Assembly: GCA_004194705.1 (NCBI GenBank)
Contig: SADC01001009.1
Location: 186,001 to 250,000 of the forward strand
DNA: 64,000 nucleotides
Direction: 5' to 3'
Origin: Ditylenchus dipsaci
Lineage: Eukaryota; Nematoda; Chromadorea; Rhabditida; Anguinidae
Both the position numbers and the translations under genes were made by a program. Below, one piece after another: positions 44,373 to 55,054 of the stretch. The notes under the pieces were generated by a model, which was given only the letters and a program-made list of their open reading frames with translations, searched no databases and was not told where the DNA came from. Position 1 is the first letter of the stretch; every line of letters begins with the position of its first letter.

Positions 44373-45520
44373 TAAGGCTGTAACTAATTTCACCCGTCAA
44401 ATTACTGAGGTACTTATGCTGTTGACGGCGCCACCCCAAATTTTTGTTTTTTGACAATATACAACCTTTGTTACATCAGAAATTCATTTATTACAAATCA
44501 AAAAACATACAATTCCGCAATTTGAGACCACAAATGATAGAAAATATCACATCCATTAAATTTTCTTCTCCACACAAAATCAGATACATACGACTGAAAT
44601 AAGGTTCTTGCCGTTCCGAATTCGATCGCTATTGAAAACTGAAAAATTACATAAGCGGTGAGAGCTAGCGAGGAGAAATAGAAAAAGAGGGAGTAAAAAT
44701 AATTGCAAAAGAACGAACAAAGCAAAAAATACAAAAAATGTTTTAGCAAAAGCAAAAAAAAGAAAAATTTGGGGTGGCGCCGTCAACAGCATAAGTACCA
44801 TTACTGATTTACCCCGTCAAATCGAAAAAAATTGTTTCTTTTTAGTATTTTTCAAAGCTTTGTTAAAACTTCTTTCAAATTTTTTCACCAACATGTAGCC
44901 CTGGATCTCAGCTTTTAAGCAAGCCATCAATTGACTTGATAAAATTTTGAAAAGTTGCGGGAAAAGGTCATTGTATAACCCTGTTTCTTTGAAAGATTCA
45001 CTTCAAACAAAGACCTTATTCTGCAACTTTTAGCAATATTTTTGCAAAATGTTGCAGAAAAAAGGTAAAAGTATGAATCAAATTATTATTCCGACTTGCT
45101 TCATACTTCGACGTTTTCGCGCTATATTTTGCAAAGATGCTGCAACAAATAATGCATCATTAGAATTCAAAGTATCGGGGCTATCTAATAGTGTTATCAC
45201 TTAAAAAAAATTGTTTATATATTCACCTCTTTGACTAAAACTCCGAAAAACAAGGCACTTTTCAGCCAAAATAAGGCAGATGTAAGATTTATCCAAATAA
45301 AATGACGATTTTTTAAGCCCTCCAAATCTATATATATTTCTCAATTTTTAAAATAGAGTTTAATGGCTCGTTAGAAAAGTAAGATCCTGGGGAATATAAT
45401 TCAAAAATTCAAAAAATTACAAAAGAAACTTTGTAGAAAAGTGCCAATATAAATTTTTTATGAGAACTCAGTAATTAGCTGGTGAAATTTAGACTTTTAG
45501 AGGCCAATTTAGTTACAGAA
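44373..45520. mobile_element. Decayed MULE-type element, interrupted near its left end
   Basis: The left end GGCTGTAACTAATTTCACCC followed by GTCAAATTACTGA matches the MULE end at 30955. Sequence after the nested insertion (TTTACCCCGTCAAAT) continues it. The right side at about 45470-45518 carries a decayed inverted version (TAATTAGCTGGTGAAATT, then TTTAGTTACAG). Confidence 0.5.
44409..44799. mobile_element. 391-base inverted-repeat element, 8-bp duplication
   Basis: GGTACTTATGCTGTTGACGG to its complement ATAAGTACC; the arms pair for about 45 bases. The duplication ATTACTGA is exact (44401-44408, 44800-44807). Confidence 0.9.
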
Positions 45521-45744
45521 GATTTTCGGACTAATTTGGAGTTTAAAAACGTCGAAAAATTGCAAGTTTGAAACAAAAATGGATTTTTTCTATTTTTATC
45601 TTAGTTTACAAATATCGGAAATTTGTTCAGGACCATGGCGACATCCCAAAATTTCTTTTCTAAAATATGTCAAATTTTTCCCCTCTGAAAATGCCGTCTC
45701 GAAAATCTGCCAGAAGGCTTTTTCTGTCTACAATGTTGGTAAGA

Positions 45745-45950
45745 GGTGGTGCCCGGGAATTCAATTTTCTTCCTAATAATCGAAGTTGTGTACGGATTTT
45801 TCAACTTGGTTTCTATCAAAGCCATGCCTAAAAAGAAATTCTAGGCCTCGTTTTGTTAGAAACCAATTTGAAAAATCCGTACACAAGTTTGATGATTAGG
45901 AAAAATTGTATTCCCAGGCACCACCTCTTATTAGCGTGTTCAGGCCCCTT
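45745..45950. repeat. Hairpin-core repeat related to the TTAA family
   Basis: GGTGGTGCCCGGGAATTCAA to GTATTCCCAGGCACCACC are complementary ends. The core shares TGTACGGATTTTTCAACTTG and TTGTTAGAAACCAA with 13905-14119 and 56522-56753. Confidence 0.6.
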
Positions 45951-46294
45951 TAAGTGTTCAAGACGATTGATATATTTTAACACCCACCTTAAGGCTGTGC
46001 ACTTCTCGTGTCAGTTATTTTTCAAAAAAAAATTATCACTTTTTTTAATCATAAATGTGCTACCAGAAAGGTACCGAGAACAAAATCACATAATAAAAGA
46101 TAGGTCTGCATGTAAGCTTCAAAATGAGGTATTAACTTATATGAAAAAATTTAAAATTTTTTGAAAATATTGACATTACAAGTATGAAAACATTCTCCTT
46201 GAAAAACCACTTAACGTAAAACTTTTTAATGCTAGGCAAACTTTCAGTTCTAAGGGCTAATTTGTGATCAGCGTAGTCGCACTTTTTACGTTAC

Positions 46295-46420
46295 AGTCAA
46301 CGACACCTCCGATTTAACGACACCTAAAAATGAGCCGATTTGGTTGGCTTTGACTAAAATTTAGTCAAAGTGAACCCCTGATTTATCGACACCATCGATT
46401 TAGCGATACCTCAACGCTGA
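46295..46420 (+). mobile_element. Partial pogo-like element
   Basis: CAGTCAACGACACCTCCGATTTAACG and GATTTGGTTGGCTTTGACTA match the left half of 11872-12029. No right end is seen. Confidence 0.5.
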
Positions 46421-46549
46421 CATTACGGTGGGGTCAATATGACCCCAGGGAACTTTTAAAACGGATGTAAATTTTTTTTCTAGACATTATTAAGAGCTGA
46501 TTTTTGTGACTTTGTTCGTCTCTTTTTAGCTACATATATACTTTTTTAG

Positions 46550-46835
46550 GGGCAAATTTACTTTTTTTTGGGCAAATTTACTTTTTTTGGAGCAAATTTA
46601 TTTCTTCATGGGCAAATTTTTCTCTTTTTTGGGACAATTTTTTTTTCTAGAAAAGTTATTACAAAAAGGGTAAATTTGCCCCGAAAAAGAGAAAAATTTG
46701 CCCATTAAAAATAAATGTGCTCCAAAAAAAGTAAATTTGCCCTCAACAAAAGTATTTCTGCCCCGAAAAGAAGCATATTTGCCCCAAAAAAAGTAAATTT
46801 GCCCCTAAAAAAGTATATTTGCCTTAGAAAAAAGC
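46550..46835. repeat. Mirror-image array of GGGGCAAATTTACTTTTTT words
   Basis: About five copies in one orientation (46550-46650) are followed by about six in the other (46665-46835), around a TTCTAGAAAAG centre. This resembles the word arrays of the Foldback-like elements. No clear target duplication. Confidence 0.6.
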
Positions 46836-46879
46836 ATTACCCATTCAAAATGCATGGCCACGTGTTCTAGATTTTACCC

Positions 46880-47050
46880 CGCCAATTCAAAATTGCCTGA
46901 CCATTAAACTTCTGTACGGATTTTTTAGCGTGGTTTCTAACAAATAAAGGCCTAGAATTTAATTTTAGGTATAGTTGTGTTAAAAAGCAAGTGCAAGAAT
47001 CCGTACAGAAGTTTAATGATTCGGAAAAATTTTGAATTAGCGGGCGATGG
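46880..47050. repeat. Third copy of the TTAA-family hairpin core
   Basis: CCCCGCCAATTCAAAATTG, CTTCTGTACGGATTTTTTAG, TAGAATTTAATTTTAGG and AATCCGTACAGAAGTTTAAT match 56522-56753. Confidence 0.6.
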
Positions 47051-47060
47051 CTTTTTAAGT

Positions 47061-48071
47061 GTTGTTAATATTCCAGTAGCGTCAATTTTTCACTGCACTT
47101 AAGCGATTTAGTTTTCTTCATGAGCGATTTAGTAAAAAACAGCTAAGAGGAGACAGTACTGCTATAAACCTCTCATTTTCGGAGAGTGTCTGAGGCCGAA
47201 ATTTTTGCAAGGAATGTTTTTGCAAATGATTCTTGTAAGTGATGGCTGGACCCTGAGGCTAAGCCTGCTGACTCAAGCCCAGGTGAAAATTATTGGGAGG
47301 GCGGTATCTAGATTTTTCGTATCTAGATTTTTGCAAGCCATCCTTTGTATTTTAACGAATTATATAAGCAATGAATTATGAATTATGAAGCAATGTGGAC
47401 TGACGATTTTTCGGCGCTGAAGAATATACAATCTCCATCGCCTCTCTCTCCAACAGAATGCCAAGTGCACCTCCCTCCAAAGAGTATTAAATCAAGGCGT
47501 ATGAGTTAGGGGTGTTGAGCTTATTATTATAACTTCCGTTGATGATTTTGGGCATCCAAAAAATAAAGCCACCGGTGAATCTATTAGAGCAAATACGGCA
47601 TCGGCCATCGAGGAAAATCACAACTTGTTGTTCAGCGATAAGGATCGAGGCCGAGATCGAAGCATAGTTTTAAAATTGCTTTTGTGGTAGATTGAGTCTG
47701 TGAGTAACAGACTCAAGTAACATCGCTAGCATTCTCGGCCTTGGTGGTATGTTTTTTGACCGCTTACACAGAAGTTACGAGAATAGGTTATTGGGGGGAG
47801 TTTCCAGGGCTCGGAAATCAAACGATATTTTTATGAGCATATCAACCTCGTGCAATTGAAAAATGACTTGAGGTTTCAAGAAAAAATGGCAGAAAAAAAT
47901 TGTTTCACCAACGATAAAATGAAGAAGGCTGCATTGGTATCATATTTGCTTTATGCAAAAGAGCATTGACGCCAGCGCCGGACACTTTCCAAAAGCTGTC
48001 GCCAAGGCAAAAGTCGATGCAGATTTCCAGCGCAGAAATCGATCACATATAAAAAATGTTTAAACAGAAGC
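47061..48071. other. Stretch without gene
   Basis: No supported gene. A fragment near 47555-47585 (AAATAAAGCC, ATTAGAGCAAATACGG) looks like a decayed CCGTATTTCC-family end. Confidence 0.35.
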
Positions 48072-48077
48072 TTTATT
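48072..48077 (-). promoter_or_regulatory. Polyadenylation signal AATAAA
   Basis: AATAAA on the minus strand, 55 bases after the stop of the two-exon membrane-protein gene. Confidence 0.5.
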
Positions 48078-48131
48078 CAAGTGACATGACAATAATAACT
48101 CAGTAAAACAAAGCACTCTTTTTAAAACATT

Positions 48132-48628
48132 TCAGAAACTTTCGTAGAAGGTTTGAGCATCACTGGCAGAGTCGAAATTAAGATGAGCTAGAGGTGAACT
48201 GTTAAACCAGGAAAATAAAATGACCAAGAAAAAACAGTTAAGGACAACCGTGTCATACACGTAAACCATTGTTCGAACGTCGGCATCACGTACCAGCTGA
48301 ACTTTGAACCTTGAGAAGAAAGTCAGGAAAGCGTTATCTTTATCCAGCAGATCTTTTACGCTGTAGTTCACGACTTGCACAGCATGGGAAGTATTAGTAG
48401 ACTAAATTTTTGTTTTTTAACCAAAGATACACCCATAAAAAGTAGTTTAACTTGATTAGTTATCTTAACCTCCTGAACTTCTTTCTCTATCACAGCATGA
48501 ATATAGGTGAGACCAAGATCAATTGATGCTTTGGCATAGAAAAACATGACTCTAAAAATAACCTTGATTATTTGATGCAGAGAAAAATTTTGCAGCAATG
48601 AAATTTTGGGCAATGATAAGTTCCCCAT
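48132..48628 (-). CDS. Small two-exon predicted membrane protein
   Basis: Exon 1 is 48628-48470 (53 codons from the first ATG, MGNLSLPKISLLQNF). The intron 48469-48402 is 68 bases, GTTAAG to TTTAG. Exon 2 is 48401-48132. Both joins are in phase 0, giving 142 residues. Residues 104-119 (TVVLNCFFLVILFSWF) form one likely membrane span; the rest is mixed polar sequence (VVNYSVKDLLDKDNAFLTFF). AATAAA lies 55 bases past the stop (48072-48077). No family is recognised. The target duplication of a Foldback-like element begins at 48629, directly next to the ATG, so the original 5' region has been displaced by about 310 bases. The real start could lie in an upstream exon not identified here. Confidence 0.55.
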
Positions 48629-48637
48629 AGTCAACTA

Positions 48638-48945
48638 GTAAAACCACAACCGGATACAAATTGTGACCAGATACCACGACCGGATACAAACACGACCGGA
48701 TACAGTGCCAAATTTTACCTTGGTCCCCCTGTTGACTTTTTTCAACTTTTTTCGATTTTTCGAATTTTCACGCACTTAGGTTTAAGCTCAGGGTAGGCCA
48801 GCGCACGCTAGGAAGGACTCAAACGTGTGGTTTAAACACACTTATTTCAGCTTTTACAGAAAAACTGTATCCGGTCGTGGTATCCGGTCGTGATGTATCC
48901 GGTCGTGGTATCCGGTCGTGTTTGTATCCGGTCGTAGATCAGTCC
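48638..48945. mobile_element. Foldback-like element built of CGACCGGATAC words
   Basis: ACCGGATACAAACACG-type words at the left face GTATCCGGTCGTGGTATCC words at the right. AGTCAACTA is duplicated (48629-48637, 48946-48954). A fragment of the GGTCCCCCTGTTG family lies inside (48717-48850). Confidence 0.8.
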
Positions 48946-49254
48946 AGTCAACTACCCTTCATTTTGTCTTGAAAGGAGTCCGCGCTGTTTTTTAGTTTTT
49001 CTTGAAAAAATTAATATTATATTTGATCCTTTTCAATAAGCTCATCTTTAGCATCCATTGCAGCAGTAGAAAGTTAAAAGTATATGGCGTTGCAACAACC
49101 GAAAGTGACTCACTTTCCACTTTCCCTTCACTTTTAATTATTTTGTCCTCAGCGACCACTGAGCTGAGGTCAGCGCCCATTGAGCCTATGCTTCACTATT
49201 TTAGACTTTTATTCACAAACCTTATTTTAAATATAAGTGTGCCTTATTGCTCCA

Positions 49255-49570
49255 TGTAACACACCTATGACCACCCCAAAACACCTTCAACCACCTCAAA
49301 TCACACCAAACCACCCAAACTATCCGAAGCCACTCCAAACTACCCTTAACCATCTCAACCACCCCAATCACCCCAAAATACCTTGAACCACCCGAACCAC
49401 CCAAAACTACATTAACCCACCAGAACCGCCGCAAACTACCGCGAACCATCCTAATTAAATGACTCTGAAGCGTCTCAAACCACCCGAAACCACACCAAAC
49501 CACCCAAACCACCTTAACCCATTCCAAACTACCCTAAACCATCTTAAACCACCATAACCACTCCAAACTG
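49255..49570. repeat. CCACCCCAAA-like low-complexity tandem repeat
   Basis: About 30 imperfect units of 9-11 bases (AACCACCCCAAA, CCATCTCAACC), strongly skewed to A and C on the plus strand. Confidence 0.75.
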
Positions 49571-49594
49571 AAATTCCGCGCAAATTTAAAATTC

Positions 49595-50035
49595 GTAAAT
49601 TGCTGCGCTTATGAAGTTTCGGAATGTTTCGGTTAAAATCCGGAATTTCCGGATTTTAGCTGCGGCGAAAATCTGTGGAAAAAATACGTAATTTTCGGAT
49701 TCTAACCGCGGCGAAAATCCGGAATTCACGGATTATAACCGCGGCGAAAAACCGGAATTATTGGATTTTCGCCGCGAAATCATTTATTCAAAAAAGAATG
49801 TTTGATGTTTTATGTGTCTCTAGCTTATTTACTTTGCATTCCTGCTTTAGCATAAATGATAGTTGTCTTATTTGATTGCTTTGTTAGACAGCCTTGTTGT
49901 TTTATCCTGTCTTTATTCCAATATGTATATGAAAACTTTCGATATTTGAATTCGGGATTTTCGCCGCGGTTAGAATACAGAAATTCCGGATTCCCGCCTA
50001 CCTCCGAAGTTTCATCGATGCTTTAAGCGTATTTA
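49595..50035. mobile_element. Foldback-like element with GCGGCGAAAATCCGG words
   Basis: GCTTATGAAGTTTCGGAA and several CCGCGGCGAAAATCCGGAAT units at the left face GATTTTCGCCGCGGTTAG and CCGAAGTTTCATCG, then GCTTTAAGC, at the right. No exact duplication was found. Confidence 0.6.
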
Positions 50036-50129
50036 AGGTGGGGGCAAACTTTTTTTACTTTTTTGTCGCGAAAACTTTTGCTGTGTAAATGCTTTTTGCT
50101 GCCATGAAACGACCAATGCTTCCGAAAAG

Positions 50130-50215
50130 CAGAAGCAGAATTAAAGTCATAATTCTGATCAAATTCTGCTTCTGCTTGTGAAATTCTGCTTGTGCTATTC
50201 TGCTTCTGCTTTTTA
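50130..50215. repeat. AGCAGAAGCAGAATT hairpin
   Basis: AAAAGCAGAAGCAGAATT faces AATTCTGCTTCTGCTT and later ATTCTGCTTCTGCTTTT. Confidence 0.6.
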
Positions 50216-50414
50216 GGAAATACTGAAAACGACTTTATTGTTTTTATTTTGATGATTGCAGAACAAAAATTCTAGCTTAAAGATCAGGATGCATATTCAT
50301 CGATAGTCCATGCTCTCTCAGCTATATCTAATTATGCAGATTTTGTTTTTAAATTATTTTTTGTTAATCTTACATTTCCAGCTGTAGCCATGCAGCAATT
50401 GTCTGCAGTTTTAT

Positions 50415-50651
50415 TCACATATCTGGGTCTAGACAATTCATATGCACGACTAATTGCTTCAAATGAGATCCCTGGAGTAAGATCTCCAGCATTTCATCGT
50501 CCATCTGTTCTGCTTCACAAGATCCGTTGAGTTGCATGGCCAGGAGAGGGAGCATGGCCTTTTGGAGGTCAATGCTGACCACATATTTGATGCATGCTCG
50601 CAAAAGCCACTTGCACTTGAAAATGGGCAATCCACAAAGTTTGTTCCTCAC
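50415..50651 (-). CDS. Last exon of an unrecognised gene (partial)
   Basis: The frame reads KCKWLLRACIKYVVSIDLQK, then MLPLLAMQLNGSCEAEQMDD and LEILLQGSHLKQLVVHMN, ending LDPDM. AATAAA overlaps the stop, which supports a true 3' end. Candidate acceptors (TTTTCAAG) lie near 50612. The composition looks coding, but no family is recognised. Upstream, an element with GGGTCCGACACTTTTTTACC ends (50657-50968) and further repeats have separated it from any earlier exon. A short open piece on the same strand at about 51100-51177 (MELIDPTSLAEVLHRQVGST) might belong to it. Confidence 0.4.
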   Translation of the reverse strand: MRNKLCGLPIFKCKWLLRACIKYVVSIDLQKAMLPLLAMQLNGSCEAEQMDDEMLEILLQGSHLKQLVVHMNCLDPDM

Positions 50652-50656
50652 CCGGG

Positions 50657-50968
50657 TCCGACACTTTTTTACCCTGATTTTTTTAAACCGATCTGTTACC
50701 AGTTCTGTTTTAACTTTCTGGTCTCAAAATATTCCGAGAATTTCGATTTCACCGATCGTTTCTTAAAAATCTCAAAATTCTACCTTTCAAAAAACAAAAC
50801 CTCGAGGGGCTACACTGTATCGAGGTTTTGTTTTTTGAAAAGCGAAATAATGAGAATTTTAAAATATCGACAAAATTTCAATCTTTAGAATATTTAAGAC
50901 CAGAATGTGAAAACGAAAGTAATAAGTAGTATTTCAAACCAGGGTTCAAAAGTGTGGGACCCAAATAG
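50657..50968. mobile_element. GGGTCCGACACTTTT-ended element
   Basis: GGGTCCGACACTTTTTTACC and CAAAAGTGTGGGACCC are complementary ends. A related hairpin (GGGTCTGACAC, AAAGTGTCAGAC) lies at 54957-55010. No certain target duplication. Confidence 0.5.
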
Positions 50969-51224
50969 GAAATGAGTTTTTTTTTGGATTTATTCGAAAT
51001 ATGATCGAAAAGGTAAAAGAATGACACTGAACTTGCATAGTGACACTTTTTTAAACTCATCAACACAACAGCCGACAAAAATAACAACAAATTTTAAGTC
51101 AGCCTGAAAGAACTGAAGCTGTGGATCCAACTTGCCTGTGCAAAACTTCCGCGAGAGATGTTGGATCAATCAATTCCATAGTCGAAATTTGTTGTTATTT
51201 TTGTTGGCTGTCTTGATGAGGTGT

Positions 51225-51425
51225 TGAATGAATTGTTGTTATGAGGGTGGTATCCTCAGCCGGATGAGTTTGAAATTAGCCATCAGCCGCTTGTGGCTAA
51301 AGGCTGAGATAAAATTTCTGACCCGGCTGACGACTGAGGCTGGGGAAAATTTTCCCAACTCACAAGGGGACCGTTTGAACTGTACGATTGGATTCGAAAA
51401 GTCTGACAAGGCCATCTTGTAGAGC
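51225..51425. repeat. CAGCCGGCTGAGG-type repeat, inverted partner of 55055-55465
   Basis: The right edge (GTTTGAACTGTACGATTGGA, GACAAGGCCATCTTGTAGAG) is the complement of 55057-55110. The interior has CAGCCGGATGAG, GACCCGGCTGACG and similar units. Confidence 0.6.
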
Positions 51426-51623
51426 ATAATCAATTTAGTGTATGAAATTTCAACAGAAAAAACGAATATGGAGACTCGAGAAACATTGAGACACAAACTC
51501 CCTTGGTCCCCCTGTGGATTCTTAAAAGGTATTTATTTAAAATCTATTCTTGGTATGATGGGAGTGGCGAAAATACCTTTTTTCAGTTAGTGAAAGAGAC
51601 AAATTTTCAAATAATTTTTCAAA

Positions 51624-51862
51624 AGTGGTGATACTATCAGGTAGCCCTAAGATCCTAGTTTCTTATAAGGTATTTTTTGTAAGAACATGCTCTCAAAATA
51701 CGGCATAAAAACCAGAAGTATGAAAAACAAATCAGAAAAAAGTGATCATTTTCTGATTTGTTTCATACTTCTAGTTTTTTGTGCTATATTTTGAGAGCAT
51801 GTTCTTAAAAATGATACCTTATAAGAGACCTACCTTAGAACTACCTGATAGTATCATCACTT
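51624..51862. repeat. Fold-back repeat with about 115-base arms
   Basis: GTGATACTATCAGGTAG and GAACATGCTCTCAAAATACG at the left pair with ATTTTGAGAGCATGTTC and CTACCTGATAGTATCATCAC at the right. Confidence 0.75.
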
Positions 51863-51874
51863 TAAAATTTTTTA

Positions 51875-51985
51875 AAGGGAGGGTAAATCTCTTGTCCGTA
51901 TTTGGTCCCGCATGGAAATCGTTTTAACTCAAACACATTTGAAGGTTGCTGATTTCAATCTCTCTGGCCGCACACTTTATTTTTT
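51875..51985 (-). repeat. SINE-like repeat, uninterrupted copy
   Basis: Read on the minus strand, GTGTGCGGCCAGAGAGATTG, CAAATGTGTTTGAG and CGATTTCCATGCGGGACC match the two sides of the insertion at 54501-54820. A GATTCGAACC-like tRNA motif is present in the other copy. Confidence 0.65.
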
Positions 51986-52133
51986 CTAACATTTTATTTT
52001 TGAGTATGGTATCAAAATTATCCTTAGGCTGTTGGGAGCACAACAAAGACTTAAGCGCAGAGATGCACGATTACTTGTCCTAAGTTACAGCCCAGACCTA
52101 GGTAAGGATTATTTATTTGAAAGGTGATATGCC

Positions 52134-54288
52134 GGCATTAGGTGAATTCATCTGCACCGAATTCATCTGCACCGAATTCATCTGCACCGAATTCATCTGC
52201 ACCGAATTCATCTGCACTATGGAATTCTCTTTAAACCTTTTTCAAAAAGTTCCTTAACCTAAACAGTCATCTTGCATCTGCTTTCCTCTGCATATATTTT
52301 GCAACTTTTTTGTCTCATGTTGGCATAACTAGCCTTCTGAGAAAAGTTTTTCCACTATATATTTTTACCTGTTTTAAGGCAAAAATGAATAAAAGAGAGC
52401 AAGCATGTGGGCAAACCGAATCTGATTACCAGGTGGTGCTTTCCGAGGTGGGTACGAACTTTTGGAGTACACAGTATTTTTTCTGTAACCCCTCCATTTT
52501 TATGAAAATTTCAGAGTTAACCCGTATGGCGACAGAAGGGTCCGCGACAATTCGCCTCCCGGGACAATTCGCCTCCAGTACAAAAAAGTAGTAGAAGTAA
52601 TCTTTGAAAAGCCACAGTCAACATACCACATTCAAACCCTTATTTTCGACGTGAAATTGTGTGGTAAATCCTCTTTGATAGGACCGAAACCGCGATTTCA
52701 CCCATCCGAACCCCAAAACCCAGGGTAGGTACCTTCTGGTCAGGTGTATGTATGGCCTGAAAATTTGAAAAAAAAAATTAAATCGAAAACCAACCATGCT
52801 ATCAAATGTAAAATCATGTGGTGAATCAGGTTTGATAATATCGAAATTTTGAGTTCACTGAACCGATCCCCACAATTAGAGGTAGGTATCCCTCGTCCAG
52901 GTTATTTACGGGCGTTAAGCGAATCGATCCACACCAAACTGATCCATACCGAATTGGTCCACACACAAATGGTCCACACTTTTCAAATTCGTACATTTTG
53001 AAAAATTTTGTAGTCTGAACCGACCAAACCAAGTGGTCGTCCACTTGGAGCTTATTTTTTTTACTTTTTTGGGTTTCAAAACCTATTTTCTGGACTAACT
53101 CGGGAATGCTGAAGATGGTTTGATAGTGGTGAAATGCCGTTTTGTAAGCTATTTTCTAGTTTTGGCAAACAATCTTCGATCTTCGATCGAACCATCTTCA
53201 GCATGCCCAAATTGGTCCAGAAAACAGGTTGCGGAATATGAAAAACGTAAAAAAAATTTGCACCAAATTGACGACCACTTGATTTTGTTGTACTCAGGTA
53301 GTGTAGTGGTACCCAGATAGTAATATTTTCGTCTTGTAAAGAACTTTTAAAGTTTATGATCCAACTTTAATTCTACTGGACAATCCATGCACTAACTAAA
53401 CCATGTGGTCGTCCACTTGGATCAAAAGAAAGGCAGCTAAAGTTGGTTATAGCCTGACCTATTTTGAAGTCAAATAATTGTTGTCTCTATTATCTGAGCA
53501 GGGTAAGAATGCCTTATGAACAGGGAGCAATTGTTCATTTTATACAGGTTTCCGGTGAATACGTGGTATAAAATTCAATTTAAAAGAGAGATGCAACACC
53601 AACCACACCACGTGGATATCCAAAAAAGTTGTTTTCTAATACTTTTTTTTTCATTAAGACCAATTTTTCGAACAAATTTTTTTGACTAAAATTTGACTTT
53701 TTACCTTGGGGACTAAGGCATAAAATTCAATTTAAAAAGAGATCCACTTGGTTCATATGAGTGTCCACTTTGTCAAGTTTGTCAGTTTATCTAAACCACC
53801 TGAATATGAGATATTTTATGTATCTAGCAGTTTTAATGAACATATATAAAATTTGAGTAGTTTTAGTGGCTGAATTTTTTTTGACTAGCTAGAGACCTCC
53901 ATGATTCAAGTGGACCACCTAAATTAACCAGGCGGACAACAACACGAGAAAATAAGGGCGATTAGGTGATAAATTGACAAAAATGTTATAAAAATTAATG
54001 CAATACAACTACAATATTACCCTTTCTGCAAAACTACGAACTAAGGATAAGCTTATTGTTCATGGAGTGAATGGACAGACTGAACAGGAAATAAAAAATG
54101 TAATTGGAGGCGAATTGTCCCGGGAGGCGAATTGTCCGTGTCCCGACAGAATGCCAAAATGCAGAAGAATTCGATGCAGATGAATTCGTCTGCGGATGAA
54201 TTCGTTTGCAGATGAATTCGGTGCAGATGAATTCGGTGCAGATGAATTCGGTGCAGATAATTCGGTGCACATGAATTCACCGTTTCCC
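52134..54288. mobile_element. Large Foldback-like element built of GAATTCATCTGCACC
   Basis: GGCATTAGGTGAATTC and five copies of GAATTCATCTGCACC at the left face GGTGCAGATGAATTC copies and GAATTCACCGTTTCCC at the right. GATATGCC is duplicated exactly (52126-52133, 54289-54296). A second inner mirrored pair is GGGACAATTCGCCTCC/GGAGGCGAATTGTCCC (52548-52580, 54102-54140). The interior has AATTGGTCCACAC units, the module shared with 19908-21073, and a block like 59700-60200. No transposase recognised. Confidence 0.85.
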
Positions 54289-54424
54289 GATATGCCTTAA
54301 ATCGTAAAATTGAGGCTGTTAATGACAACAAATCAATCCTAGAATTGACTCCATTTATGAACAGATTATTTTTAGCCTTGAAACACATGGTGTTTAACTC
54401 AATCACCAAAAAAAATATGAAAAA

Positions 54425-54880
54425 AATAAAGTGTGCGGTCAGAGGGATTCGAACCATCAACCAACAAATGTGTTTGAATTTGAATTAAAACAATTTCCAT
54501 GGGCAAACCTTTTTCTTGCCGTAAAAATACTTTTTTTTGCCGCAAAAGGTTTTGCCGCAGAAATACTTTTTGTTGCCGTAAAAATACTTTTTTCTCCCGT
54601 AAAAAAGCTTCTTGTTGCCGCAGAAAAACTTTTTTCTGCCGCTAAAATACTTTTTTCTGCCGCAACGCATATTTTCTTTTGCCGTGGAAAGTCGTTTCAC
54701 AGCGAGAAAAAATTTGCGGCAAAAAAAAGTTTTTTTACGGCAGAAAAAAGTATTTCTGAGGCAGAAAAAAGTCTTTTTGTGGCAAAAAGAAGTATTTTTA
54801 CGGCAAGAAAAGGTTTGCCCATTTCCATGCGGGACTAGATACGGAAAAAATGTGTACCCTCCTTTAAATTCTAACATCTT
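54425..54880 (+). repeat. SINE-like repeat interrupted by an element
   Basis: GTGTGCGGTCAGAGGGATTC, GAACCATC and CAAATGTGTTTGAAT lead to ATTTCCAT, then the insertion, then GCGGGACTAGATACGG. The uninterrupted copy is at 51875-51985. AGAGGGATTCGAACC resembles an inverted tRNA T-arm, suggesting a tRNA-derived element; this is inference. Confidence 0.55.
54501..54820. mobile_element. Foldback-like element built of TTGCCGTAAAAATACTTTTT words
   Basis: GGGCAAACC opens and GGTTTGCCC closes it. About six words face about six complements. The 8-bp duplication ATTTCCAT is exact (54493-54500, 54821-54828). The SINE-like copy at 51875-51985 has one ATTTCCAT and no insertion. Confidence 0.92.
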
Positions 54881-54956
54881 TGACTAATTGAAAAGAGTTG
54901 GCGCGCAATTTTTGCCTCTCTGTATGGTGACACCGCCAAAAAAACGATTCTTAGCA

Positions 54957-55010
54957 GGGTCTGACACTATTTCAAACCCATATGTGGTAAAAAAGTGTCA
55001 GACTTAGTTA
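54957..55010. repeat. GGGTCTGACAC hairpin
   Basis: GGGTCTGACACTATTTC faces AAAAAAGTGTCAGAC; related to 50657-50968. Confidence 0.5.
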
Positions 55011-55054
55011 GGGATCGAACATTTTGTGGGTGGCAGGTATGGAGGCTTGACTGT

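Noticed and set aside
49222..49527. Minus-strand frame rich in W and G (VWVVWCGFGWF)
   Set aside because: Translation of the CCACCCCAAA low-complexity repeat.
54431..54887. Four overlapping frames of 91-135 codons
   Set aside because: All are readings of the TTGCCGTAAAAATAC word array.
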